This document shows positions 12,849 through 23,246 of a stretch of DNA of 64,000 nucleotides, in pieces. The DNA is from Paraspadella gotoi (lineage: Eukaryota; Chaetognatha): assembly GCA_051294375.1 (NCBI GenBank), contig CM119264.1:24891648-24955647 (forward strand). Direction: 5' to 3'. Position 1 is the first letter of the stretch; each line of letters starts with the position of its first letter. Under the pieces are notes generated by a model, which was not told where the DNA came from, ran no database searches, and worked only from the letters and a program-made list of their open reading frames with translations. A program made the translations under genes and the position numbers.

Positions 12849-13140
12849 ATCTCTCTCTGGCAAAGCTGAATGGACGAGTCATATAAGAGAGAGAAAGAAA
12901 GAGCGCTAAGATAACATCTTCATTTGAGATGACAATAACAATTTAGTGTTTTGCGACTCGCTCTCGCTATCACTCATCTGCTTTTACTCGAAAATTCAAC
13001 GAATATACGTATATTGTATTTTTCAACTGCTTTTTTTTCTCACCCCTTTTATACGAACGTCAGCACTACAAATGTTCTTCTCTTTCCCCTCTTACCGCTC
13101 ACGGGGGATGTTCTCTCTCTCTCTCTCTAATGGTTTTTTC
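12821..13140. other. Gene-free stretch with short (CT)n tracts
   Basis: Imperfect CT runs at 12821-12860 and 13112-13129 with AT-rich sequence between. No coding frame or RNA gene recognised. Confidence 0.6.
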
Positions 13141-13187
13141 CCCGGCTGATGCCCGACGCCGGACGGCGTTTCGAGCATTACAGACTT

Positions 13188-13226
13188 CTCGCCGCCATTT
13201 TCGTGAAATTACAAAATGGCGTCGAC
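13188..13226. promoter_or_regulatory. Inverted pair of GCCATTTT / AAAATGGC (YY1-like) motifs
   Basis: CGCCGCCATTTTCG is followed about 15 bp later by ACAAAATGGCGTCG, an inverted pair of the GCCAT core bound by YY1/Pleiohomeotic proteins. It lies in a locally CpG-rich patch about 600 bp before the glycoprotein gene. Confidence 0.3.
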
Positions 13227-13566
13227 CTGGGGAAAAGACGATCCGTCTTGACAGGGAACGTGACGCTAACTCCTGACGGAGAAAACGATCTTGAGATGTA
13301 AAACAAGACAACATGTTTGAAAAAAAAAAAGACTTCACAATGAGCCAGTAAGTGTAAAGGATGTTTCTCGGAGGGCTAGCAGTAGTATTCGGCTACGTAT
13401 ATAAGATAAAGTAAAACTATTTCTAATTTATTTAATAAATTATAATTACTTTATTAAATTAAGTACTCATTCGAAGTTACACTCTAATTTATGATATCGT
13501 TTCTGTTTATTCCGAAATCGGAATTAAAATCCTAAGAAGTCAAGCGGGATTTTTTAACCAAGCCTC

Positions 13567-13744
13567 GTGATTGGTCGGTTGCCTGGTCATTCGGCCAATA
13601 GAACAACGAGTCAAAAACCGCGGAAAAATAATTCAGTTTATTTTTGGATTAAAATTTCGGTAAGGATCAGTTGGTGTTTAATCGATTTCTAGGTAACTGA
13701 GTAAATGGGTTTTTGTTTTAAAAAAAATGTAAATGCTATAAAAA
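13567..13744 (+). promoter_or_regulatory. Putative promoter of the secreted glycoprotein gene: paired CCAAT boxes and TATA
   Basis: Two CCAAT boxes in opposite orientation lie about 25 bp apart (ATTGG at 13570, CCAAT at 13595). A TATAAAA at about 13737 lies roughly 75 bp upstream of the ATG at 13818. Paired NF-Y-type boxes are common in animal promoters. The assignment is inference from position. Confidence 0.4.
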
Positions 13745-13817
13745 TTCCTAATAAATATTAAGTTTTTATAGCATTAATTATTTTTAGGTGTTTTAGACAT
13801 TTAGACGCGTCTTCACA

Positions 13818-16008
13818 ATGTTTTTACTCGCTTTTGTCGTCGGCCTCCTTTTCGGCTCTTGCCACGGAAGGGACAAACTTTTTTGGCCCGGGGTCGGTGC
13901 GGAGCCTTACCTGACTCACGTAGGCGCGCCGGGGACGCAGCACAACCGCGAGAGGAATGACACCAACTTTTACACCACTAACGCGGACATTCCGAACCCG
14001 CCGGCGCTGAGAGGATTTACTGGGGAACACGGTAATAAAATGTATTGGTTACATCTAAAAATACTTTAATATTCGGTTTTTAATGTTTTTTTTTATTTCC
14101 CCCCCTTTTCTCCAAGGCTCTTACAACTTCTTACGCATCTATCACCAAACGCTCGTTCTTATTGGCGAAGCAAAGCACGGCCTCTGGAGATTTCAAGAGA
14201 GTGGATTCATCCGAGAATACCGTCGATTCCGGCATCTCGGCCTTCTGTACTTCATGAACCCGGACCACCACTTGCCCGAATCTGGGCCAACGTCCTGAGA
14301 ATCAATTACGCCAGCTACTGGCCGAATGAGGGGCACGAGTTAAGTGATTTGAAGCTGTTGGTTCAAACTACGTTAACCCACTCCTTGATCCATCACTTTT
14401 TGAGCGATTGCCCTTCCATTTACAGGGCTATAGGTACCCGGACAACCCGTACTGGCAGATCTTTATCAACTACATAGATCTGAGCATCTACCACCCCAAG
14501 TACAATGGCAAATACGAAAATCACGTGGCCATCGATTTGCCCGTTTTCTGTACTCATTTGTCGCAAGATGAATATCCTTACGCTTACAAACTTTGGAAAT
14601 ATGCCGTCCTTCAACCGCGGGCTAACAAATTTGGTCCCTTAGGTTTGAGAGCAGGTCAGTTATTGTCAAACCTATAATACATTAACCTGTTTTAAACGTT
14701 AACATTTCGGCGTTTCTTGTAAAAATATAAATCAATTTTAATTCTTACGCGGTACTATATACTGTATATATCTAACAATTAAAAACTATTTACCTAATTT
14801 GTTGCCTTTTACTTTAGGCCTTGACATCACGCACAATTATCTCAACGTGCTCCGAATGGAACTCTTCCCCGACGCCTCCATCTGGGCCAACGTCGGCGTC
14901 TGGTCCGGTACCGACTTCATGCGAACCACACTGGATGACATCGTCAACAGCACGGCGCAGACTGTCAACTATCAGCGCGTCGATCTCAGTTCCATGGACT
15001 ACGAGATCTACATCGTCGAACGTCCCATGATGAATATTCCCACACTTTTCGTCGCGCTGGTTATGACCGACAAAAACGACACTTTGTACATGTCGTACGT
15101 CCGACCGGAGGCGGGCAATCTCTACTGGGAAGGTTTGTTTAGAATTTATAAATTTAGACATGTGCTGAATATTAATTTTTCTTTTAAATCAATGCAGGTT
15201 TAGTGGCCAGAAACAAGACCAACGTCGGGAACGTCCATCTTCCTTACCCTGTCCTTTGGGTCCTCAACCCGACGCCCCAGATTCAACCGATCTTTGGTCT
15301 TCCCGTCTTTGGTCACCTCGAATACAACCGGACCAAGTTTGGTCTCACAGGCGGAGCGTGTCCTCAGATGGGCGGAGACTTCGCCCGTTATCCATATGGC
15401 AGACCAGGCGCTGGATTTGCTTCTAACTACCAGGAAATCACGCCCATTTGCGACGCCGTGCTGATTGATTTCAAGGTCAACTAAATTTTGTTTTATAAAG
15501 TTGAATATTTAAATTTTTAAATTTAATATTTTTTTTATCCAGGCATGGACCAATCTGGATATCGATTGGAACGATCCGACTCTCAGCCTCGGCAACGCTC
15601 CCTGCGACACTGACACGCGAAACTACACCATGGATCGCAACGTCTATGGAAACTACACCGACTCGTACCTGGTCTGCTTAAAAACATTACTTTTTTAAAC
15701 ATTTTACCGATGGAGTTTATAAAGACTAATTTTCATCTTTGATCCAGGTGTCGCTCGGAGCCCAAAATCCTTACTTCGCCGATTTGACCGACGACGGAAA
15801 AGTGATAGAATACGATGAGGAGCCCAAACCCGAACGCGTCACGGTCCCGCTCAACTTTACGCACAATGGACGGTGGTTGCATTACCTCGCCATTCCCGAC
15901 GTCAGCAACGAGGTTAGAATTTTTTTTAGTTTCTTTAGAACTGAATACATTTTATACTAATTTGTTTCTTTTTAGCCCGATCTCTTCGATGTTTCTTTCG
16001 ATCCTTAA
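13818..16008 (+). CDS. Uncharacterised secreted glycoprotein, 8 exons, one frame break in exon 2
   Basis: I do not recognise the family. Exons: 13818-14031, 14118-14360, 14426-14654, 14818-15132, 15198-15475, 15543-15671, 15748-15912 and 15976-16008 (TAA). Every junction is GT-AG and the frame carries through all of them except inside exon 2. There the frame ending FMNPDHHLP runs into TGA, while the +1 frame continues as IWANVLRINYASYWPNEGHE, so one base is extra or two are missing near 14276-14284. Correcting for this, the product is about 534 aa. The start has a signal peptide (MFLLAFVVGLLFGSCHG). The mature chain has at least eight N-glycosylation sequons (NDT, NST, NDT, NKT, NRT, NYT twice, NFT) and four cysteines (FCTH, GACP, PICD, PCDT), which fits an extracellular glycoprotein. 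IWANV recurs in exon 4, hinting at an internal repeat. An AATAAA lies at 16226. It converges on the minus-strand gene ending at 16444. Gene confidence is high; function is unknown. Confidence 0.82.
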
Positions 16009-16225
16009 AATTCGTTTCTCCATGGCTCCGTTTTCCGAAAGCAAAAGCTCAACCATTGGATTTTAATAGCTTCATACCAGATTGTATGAATTTTTTTTTT
16101 CGTTCGGCAAAATATTTTTACTCGTTCTTTTACAACCGTGATTTTGCTCTTATGCTACCATTTAGCATCTTTTACCACAGCCAGTGTAACTCGTTTCTAT
16201 TGTTACTTTTTACATATTGGTTTGC

Positions 16226-16231
16226 AATAAA
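16226..16231 (+). terminator. Poly(A) signal AATAAA of the secreted glycoprotein gene
   Basis: A canonical hexamer 218 bp after the TAA, inside the short convergent intergenic space and just before the 3' end of the opposing gene. Confidence 0.5.
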
Positions 16232-16443
16232 TGACTTCTTTATCAATTTTAAACAGCTCGGTTTATATTTTAAATTGGAAGACCTTTGCTAGATAGTAAA
16301 CGTGCTTGCCAGAGGCCGGTCACGTCACCACTAAAATATCAGTATTAGTCAGTTTTTTGCATAATTACAATTTAAAGTTTACATGCAACTAAGTTTCTTG
16401 ACAATAACAAACTATCTGGAAACCGAAAATGATTTATAGTAAA

Positions 16444-17787
16444 TTACCACACAATCACTTTGCCAATCTTTTCAACCTTCCGCCACAATCTGATTTCTTG
16501 TAAGGAGACAAAATTAACGGCTCTCTCTGCATCTTGCAACTCTAAAACTTTAATGCCGTAGCAAAGGTATTCTCCAACTGACTCTTTCGGGATTTCATTC
16601 TTGGAGTGATCTTGGCAGCTGGATATTCTTATATTGAAGGATCCCAAGACTTTCCACCTGAAAAAAGATTTTTAAATGGTTATTTTGTTTTAAACAATCT
16701 CCTCATAATTGATGATCAAACCATAATTTGGAAGAAGGTTTATATAGATTTGAAGGACTCGGACTTACCCATTGAAACAATGGGGATGATTGGTAGCTAC
16801 GATTTCAAACAATTTTGGCATCTGGTACCAAAAGTGATCAGGGTCGCAGCCATCGCGAACTCGAAATGTGACGACGTCGATAAATTTGGGCGACGGAAAT
16901 CTGATGTGGATCATTTGAGGAAGAGCGATGCCGTAAAGAATGGAACTTACTTCGCGTCCACTGTGGAAGGGAGAAAGTATTCAAAATATGGTTCTAAAGA
17001 TAAATTTGAGCATCGTCAAATAGTTTAAAATTAAAAATATAATGAAAGAATTTTGGTAGTTAACATTAGATTAATTCGCTGTCAGAAAAAAAACCTGTGC
17101 CATTCTCTTCCATTTGGACCAAAAACCATCAACGGAGCCCAATCATAACTGAAAAAGAAAGTTAACGAACTGAGAATAATTTAACGTTATCCCGAGAAAA
17201 ATCAAAGATTTAACCTTTCATAAATACTCGTCCATACTGCGCTGCATCCTTGGTAATTAACTTCATTGAGGAACTTTTCACCTATAAATTAAAGAAACAA
17301 AACAAACGGATATTTTGAAATACAATTTTTAAAAAAAATGTTTTGATGAACTTCGTGTTGCCAATTTACGGTTTTTTGGGCTCTTTTCCATTAGAACTCC
17401 AATTTTAATTCCCAAATCCTTAAAATTAATTTTTTATATTTGATTTTAATTCATCATATTTTTTACGTTCTTTAACCTTAATTCATAACTTAATCCATAT
17501 TTTAAACTTAAAAACTAATTTAATTCCAAATTTGAGGTAAAAATGGGAAAGTTAAGCCGAAAAATTTTACCCGATTTGATTTTTAATTTTATCTAAAATC
17601 AAAGTAACTAGAGAACCGTTCAAGAAGGTTTATCCGATAGGCCAATTTTCTTGTGATGTAAGTATAAAGTCTTACTTTTCAAAGAATCGCTCGACTGCAG
17701 TCCAGGTGGACACAGGAAATTAGATGGAGCAGAATCCGCCAAACTTTTACTCGAAGTCGCGCAAGAAAATAAAATTAGTAAAAGCAT
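16444..17787 (-). CDS. Small secreted six-cysteine protein, 212 aa, 5 exons
   Basis: Minus-strand exons: 17676-17787, 17215-17281, 17095-17148, 16769-16960 and 16444-16657 (TAA). All introns are GT-AG, the phases match exactly, and the coding length is 639 nt. The start ATG at 17787 opens directly onto a signal peptide (MLLLILFSCATSSKS). An in-frame ATG 14 codons upstream would bury it and is less likely. The mature part has six cysteines (about residues 26, 50, 116, 139, 156, 174), enough for three disulfides. Phrases such as IRFPSPKFIDVVTFRV, FEIVATNHP and VSLQEIRLW have the alternating pattern of a beta-sandwich and recall the end of discoidin/F5-8C-type domains, but that is only an inference. 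The gene runs tail-to-tail with the glycoprotein gene, 435 bp apart. An indel-ridden second copy lies at 23.2-24.6 kb. Function unknown. Confidence 0.78.
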
Positions 17788-18090
17788 TTTGTCTTTTGCT
17801 GTAGTTTGGAGAAATCGGCCCGAAAACAATGGGTACTAAAACACTAAAGTGATTTATTGTACTAAATTGTATCCGTCCCCTTTTTTTTTTTTGATCGATT
17901 TTATTTAAGCGAAACATTTGAGACCTAGGAAACGGCCGAGTCGAATTACAATACTAATATTCAAACTACATAGAATTTCAGATATTCCTTTCAAATGAGT
18001 CTGAACTCAAATTTCGTTTAAACAATAAGTGGATTTAGCAAAAAAAGGTAAAATGGGGAGAAAGGGAGGGCGAGAAGGGAAAATTAGATA

Positions 18091-18152
18091 TAATGAAATT
18101 GGTACAACCAGCCATAAAAATTATCCATTCATTTAATAAATAAGCTATCTAA
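18091..18152 (+). repeat. Interspersed repeat R1, copy c
   Basis: GAAATTGGTACAACC, TATCCATTCATTTAATAAAT and AAGCTATCT, next to a GC-richer 220 bp block at 18180-18402. This copy lacks the CTCTTACAAGATAA block. Confidence 0.55.
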
Positions 18153-18179
18153 TAATAAGCTATATAATGTAATTTGTGT

Positions 18180-18402
18180 ACTTTGGCGTATATTCACAGG
18201 CGTAGTGTTCATCCACAGTCCTAACGACTTTACCTCTGCGTTGGCAAAGCAGAGACGTCCGTCTAGGGTAAACCGCGCAGTGACTGGAGGCGTCACTGAG
18301 GGTCGCAAGCCCCAAAGCACACAGTGAGATGCCCCATCCCAGGGGCATCACAGGCAACCCGGCGTGTGCCATAGTACTGAAGTCATTTGGAAAAACCGCC
18401 AA
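18180..18402. repeat. GC-rich block of unknown nature, repeated at about 25028-25240
   Basis: A 220 bp patch much richer in GC than its surroundings, with local inverted pieces (for example GGGGCATC/GATGCCCC). It has no convincing frame across both copies. It may be the body of a non-autonomous element joined to repeat R1. Confidence 0.35.
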
Positions 18403-18619
18403 GTAATAAAAACTGGAGATTTAGCGAATGAGGTTTCGTTTAAAATCTCATTGCTTTGGACTCAAGAAATTACGTCAGGCAAGTAAGTTAGAAAACTTGG
18501 AAATAGATAATAAATTCATAAACAAACCTGGAAGCTGGAAGAACGTTTTACTTACCATATATACTCTCGCTCTCGCTCTCTCTCGTCTTCTATCTCCAAC
18601 CAAACACGAATAATCTTTC

Positions 18620-19160
18620 AAAATTTGCTCTCCACCTCATCATAAAAACCACCTCCCTGCGTCTCTCCCACCCCCCCCCCCCAAGTTCACGAAATCCAAA
18701 CGACATAACGAATTAGGCTAAATTGGCTCTTCCGCTCTCTTCTTTTTTTTTTTAAATTCAATTTCACATTTCAAAATCTCCGTCAGCAATCAGAAGCGTC
18801 TCTTCCATTCATCCCTCTCTGAAATTCCATCGTCTTATCCCTTTTTACTCCATCCATTTTGATCTCCGTCGCGCGATGTCCTTTGTTTCCTCTCTAATTT
18901 ACTCGCGCCCTCTCTTCTTCTTTTCTTTATAAAAAAAAAATTAAAATCACCGCCCGTCCTTCATTTTTCTTTCCTTTTGATTCTTGGGACGAGATTTTTT
19001 TCTTCCCTTTTATCCTTTTTATTTTTCTTCCTTTTTGATTTTATTTTTTTTTTGATTTCTGATTTTTTTCTCTTTTTTTTTTCTCCTCTTTTTTTTGTAT
19101 TTTTCTACTCTTCTGGTCATCGTTGGTTTTTTTTTCTTTCCGCTTCTCTCGTTTTATCTA

Positions 19161-19233
<73 letters not shown>

Positions 19234-19240
19234 ATCATAA
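18620..19240. other. Pyrimidine-rich gene-free stretch ending in (CT)n
   Basis: A C homopolymer at about 18670, T-rich runs from 18980 to 19150, then (CT)n 19166-19231. Nothing coding seen. Confidence 0.7.
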
Positions 19241-20628
19241 TGTTTGGTAAAAGTTAACATGCGCTGAAGAAGACCGAAAAAGAGTCAAAACATGTCCATT
19301 TCAAAAATAAAAACTCGTTGTTTGTAAACAAAAATAAACTTTGTTTTTCTCTCTCAATTTTATTTCGAAAAACTTCGGTAGCGTATGATTTTTTCAAAGT
19401 TTGGTTGCCAAGCAGATTTAAAAATCGACAGATTTTTTGCAGAATTTTTTCCGCAAAAACCTGTCGATTGAGAGAAAAAAAATTACTTGACGCTTTCCAT
19501 TACATTAAAGAATGCGGTTTTTTTTAAATTCGTTAACCTTAGTATATTTCTCATCTATTAAAACTTATAAAAGAGTCAAAAACGAGTTTTAGTTTAAATA
19601 AAACGCACTCACAAATCCTCACAAATTAAAAAGTAGGCTTAAAAATTTTTTTGCAGCAAATATTAAATTTTTTGCCCTTATTTTTTAAGATACGAGAAGA
19701 CCAACAAAGGATATTTGATTAGAATTGTGACATTTTGAAGTATTTCGTTTAACAAATTGTATAAATGTAAAATGTAAGTTTTTTTTACTGTCAATTTAAA
19801 ATTAATTCATAGGCAAACAATAAATGACTAACGGCAAATGAACCAACTCAGAGGTAAGAAGATTAAGAAAGGACCAAAAGCCGGAGTAAAAAATTTTTCT
19901 TCATTGATCTAAGCGTTCAAATCTCAAGACAAAAGTCAAAATGGACAAAAATGGACATATTTTTTTATTAAAAGTAGCAAAAAAGATATTGATTCTTGAT
20001 TAGAAATGCAGCAGATGATTTTAATTAATCTGTAGTCTCGCCAACTTTGTCTTAGAGTTAAATTTAATCATTTTTGTAGGTAATTTTCTAACAGTATTGA
20101 AGAAAAGTGTTTTTTTGCCTAAATTCCTCGATAGAAATCACTGCCCAAAGAAATCGCTCAACCCCTGATCATCTTTCAAATACTAATAATTTTCTCTATT
20201 ATTACGAAACCTCAAATCAGCTCACCCCATTTTTCCCCCAAGAATATCCCCTCAGATCATATATGATTCATTCGGGCCAGAAATCCCCCCCCCCGTTTCT
20301 TTTCATTTCTCCATACCAAAGCAGCTCAGCTCGTGGGGCCGATTCGCTCATTTTTCAAATCCTCTCCTTTTTCGGATGCAAGGACTCCCTTCTTACCTTT
20401 CGCCCCTTCACTTCCTCGTTTTTTACTCACCTTCTTACCTTACCTTGACTTGGCTCCGTGGTAATCTCGGTTCCACCTTTTCAATCGTCAAGAGGCGCGG
20501 GCGACCCTTCTCTCTCTCTTCTCTCTCTCTTTTCTTTCACCTCTTCCTCCCTCGCGGTTTCCATTCCCCGGCTAATGAACGAACGGAGAGAGAGAAAGAG
20601 CGCGACGGACGAATGAAATATCGGCAAA
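19210..20628 (+). repeat. 1.4 kb segment present inverted at 26130-27575
   Basis: From TTCATCATAATGTTTGGTAA to TCGGCAAA. The reverse complement is at 26130-27575, and a partial one is at 21085-21655. It ends at a 25-N gap. No gene. Confidence 0.8.
19264..19325 (+). repeat. Copy of the CTGAWGAAG...AAACATGTCC hairpin motif
   Basis: CTGAAGAAGACCG...GAGTCAAAACATGTCCAT, followed by an A-rich run and CTCGTTGT, parallels 340-405 in order and spacing. Confidence 0.45.
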
Positions 20629-20653
20629 NNNNNNNNNNNNNNNNNNNNNNNNN
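20629..20653. other. Assembly gap, 25 N
   Basis: Marks the end of the 19210-20628 segment. The following 20654-20797 repeats 18780-18940. Confidence 0.99.
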
Positions 20654-20797
20654 AGCCAATCAGAAGCGTCTCTTCCATTCATCCCTCTCTGAAATCCCAT
20701 CGTCTTTTCCCTTTTTACTCCATCCATTTTGATCTCCGTCGCGCGATGTCCTTTTGTTTTCCTCTCTAATTACTCGCGCCCTCTCTTCTTCTTTTCT

Positions 20798-21047
20798 NNN
20801 NNNNNNNNNNNNNNNNNNNNNNNNNNNNNNNNNNNNNNNNNNNNNNNNNNNNNNNNNNNNNNNNNNNNNNNNNNNNNNNNNNNNNNNNNNNNNNNNNNNN
20901 NNNNNNNNNNNNNNNNNNNNNNNNNNNNNNNNNNNNNNNNNNNNNNNNNNNNNNNNNNNNNNNNNNNNNNNNNNNNNNNNNNNNNNNNNNNNNNNNNNNN
21001 NNNNNNNNNNNNNNNNNNNNNNNNNNNNNNNNNNNNNNNNNNNNNNN
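20798..21047. other. Assembly gap, 250 N
   Basis: Precedes (CT)n and the inverted partial copy at 21085. Confidence 0.99.
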
Positions 21048-21084
<37 letters not shown>

Positions 21085-21085
<1 letters not shown>

Positions 21086-21660
21086 TCGCCAGATGATTTT
21101 GCCGATTATTCATTCGTCCGTCGCTCTTTCTCTCTCTCCGTTCGTTCATTAGCCGGGGAATGGAACCGCGAGGGAGAGAGGGTGAAAGAATAAAGAGAGA
21201 GAGAGAGAGAGAGAGAGGGTCGCCCGCGCCTCTTGACGATTGAAAAGGTGGAACCGAGATTACCACGGAGCCAAGTCAAGGTAAGGTAAGAAAGGTGAGT
21301 AAAAAACGAGGGAAGTGAAGGGGCGAAAGGTAAGAAGGGAGTCCTTGCATCCGAAAAGGAGAGGATTTGAAAAATGAGCGAATCGGNNNNNNNNNNNNNN
21401 NNNNNNNNNNNNNNNNNNNNNNNNNNNNNNNNNNNNNNNNNNNNNNNNNNNNNNNNNNNNNNNNNNNNNNNNNNNNNNNNNNNNNNNNNNNNNNNNNNNN
21501 NNNNNNNNNNNNNNNNNNNNNNNNNNNNNNNNNNNNNNNNNNNNNNNNNNNNNNNNNNNNNNNNNNNNNNNNNNNNNNNNNNNNNNNNNNNNNNNNNNNN
21601 NNNNAAAAATGGGGAGCTGATTTGAGGTTCGTAATAATAGAGAAAAATTATTAGTATTTG
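21085..21660 (-). repeat. Partial inverted copy of 20120-20628
   Basis: GATTTTGCCGATTATTCATTCGT and downstream landmarks mirror 20628 back to about 20150, with a 218-N gap inside. Confidence 0.75.
21387..21604. other. Assembly gap, 218 N
   Basis: Inside the inverted partial copy. Confidence 0.99.
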
Positions 21661-21680
21661 AAAGATGATCAGGGGTTGAG

Positions 21681-22225
21681 CGTATTTCTTTATTAATAGT
21701 TTTAAAAGAAAAAGCACGTGGAATGATTGATCATACGAAATAGTAAAGAAAACTATCAAGTAAAGATAACTATGTAAGGATAACTACATTTAACTAAAGA
21801 AGAACTTATTATCGATTTTTATAAATACCCATCTGAAGTAATGAGTTACTATATAACGATACAAATACTGTGTAACTGGTTCCAAACTGATGTTTGTGAG
21901 TTGGGTCAGAAATGCTTGGGTGAGTCGGTGTGTGAGGCAGGGATGAGGAGTTGAGGGTTTGAGGGTTTGAGGGTAAGTCTTCGCGAATGAAAAATGACTT
22001 CCCATTCGGGCAAAAATGCTCGGGGAAGAAAAGGCGGACGGTCAGTGGCACTGGTGAACTGGCAATGGTAGACTGGCAGTGGCAAAGGGTCAATCCAAGC
22101 AATCGGAAACTGGGCGGGCGCGAGGACAAACCGACGGGCAACCCTCGTTCGGTTCGTTCGGGCAAAGTCGGGCCAGAGAAACTCCTTTCAATGCTGAGAT
22201 GAGGATTGTGGCGGACGGGAAAGCT
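21681..22225 (+). repeat. 0.54 kb segment duplicated at 28204-28722 (copy 1)
   Basis: Starts TTTATTAATAGTTTTAAAAG and ends GTGGCGGACGGGAAAGCT. The other copy agrees closely. A GC-rich half follows an AT-rich half. No frame is conserved between the two copies. Confidence 0.8.
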
Positions 22226-22800
22226 TTGCGACGCCGTGCTTGATTGATTTTTCAAGGTCAACTAAATTTTGTTTTAATAAAGTTGAATATTTAAATTTTA
22301 AATTTAATATTTTTTTTATCCAGGTCATGGACCAATCTGGATATCGATTGCGAACGATCCGACTCTCAGCCTCGCAACGCCTCCCTTGCGACACTGACTC
22401 ACGCGAAACTACACGCATGGATCGCAACGTCTATGGAAACTACACCGACTGTACCTGGTCTGCTTAAAACATTACTTTTTTAAACATTTTTACCGATGGA
22501 GTTTTATAAAGACTAATTTTTCATCTTTGACTCCCAGGTGCGCTCGGAGCCCAAAATGCCCTTACTTCAGCCGCATTTGACGACGACGGAAAATGATAGA
22601 ATACGATGAGGAGCCCAAACGCCGAACGCGTGCACGGTCCCGCTCAAACTTTACGCACAATGGACCGGTGAGTTGCATTAACCTCGCCATTCCCGACTCA
22701 GCAACGAGGTTAGAATTTTTTTAGTTTCTTTAGAACGAATACATTTTTATACTAATTTGTTTCTTTTTTAGGCCCGATCTCTTCGATGTGTTCTTTTCGA
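22226..22800 (+). pseudogene. Indel-ridden copy of the last exons of the secreted glycoprotein gene
   Basis: This matches 15448-16008 (end of exon 5 through exon 8) with many single-base insertions and deletions. Examples are GATATCGATTGCGAACGATC for GATATCGATTGGAACGATC, and CTCGCAACGCCTCCCTTGCG for CTCGGCAACGCTCCCTGCG. Splice sites survive but no exon stays in frame. It begins abruptly after an unrelated GC-rich block at about 22225 with no upstream exons. Insertion-rich single-base errors fit uncorrected long-read sequence better than neutral decay. Confidence 0.8.
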
Positions 22801-23246
22801 TCTTAAATTCGTTTTTCTCCATGGCTCCGTTTTCCGGAAAGCAAATAAGCTCAACCATTGGATTTTAATATGCTTCATACCAGATTGTATGAATTTTTTT
22901 CGTTCGGCAAAATATTTTTACTCGTTCTTTTTACAACCGTGATTTTGCTCTTATGCGTACATTTAGCATCTTGTTTACCACAGCCCAGTGTAACTCGTTT
23001 CTATTGTTTTTACATATTGGTTTGCCGCAATTAAATGACTTCTTTATCAATTTTAAACACTCGGTTTTATATTTTAAATTGGAAGACCTTTGCCTAGATA
23101 GTAAACGTGCTTGCCAGAGGCCGGTCACGTCACACTAAAATATCAGTATTTAGTCAGTTTTTTTGCATTAATTACAATTTAAAGTTACATGCAACTAAGT
23201 TCTTGACAATAACAAACTATCTGGAAACCGAAATGATTTATAGTAA

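Larger units (their letters stand above)
15448..19240 (+). repeat. 3.8 kb segment duplicated at 22226-26120 (copy 1)
   Basis: Contains the 3' part of the glycoprotein gene, the whole six-cysteine gene, repeat R1 and the T-rich run up to the (CT)n at 19166. This copy is the clean one, with open reading frames. Confidence 0.8.

Noticed and set aside
16606-17028. 140-codon open frame on the + strand
   Set aside because: It is the shadow of exons 4 and 5 of the minus-strand secreted protein gene and crosses its splice sites.
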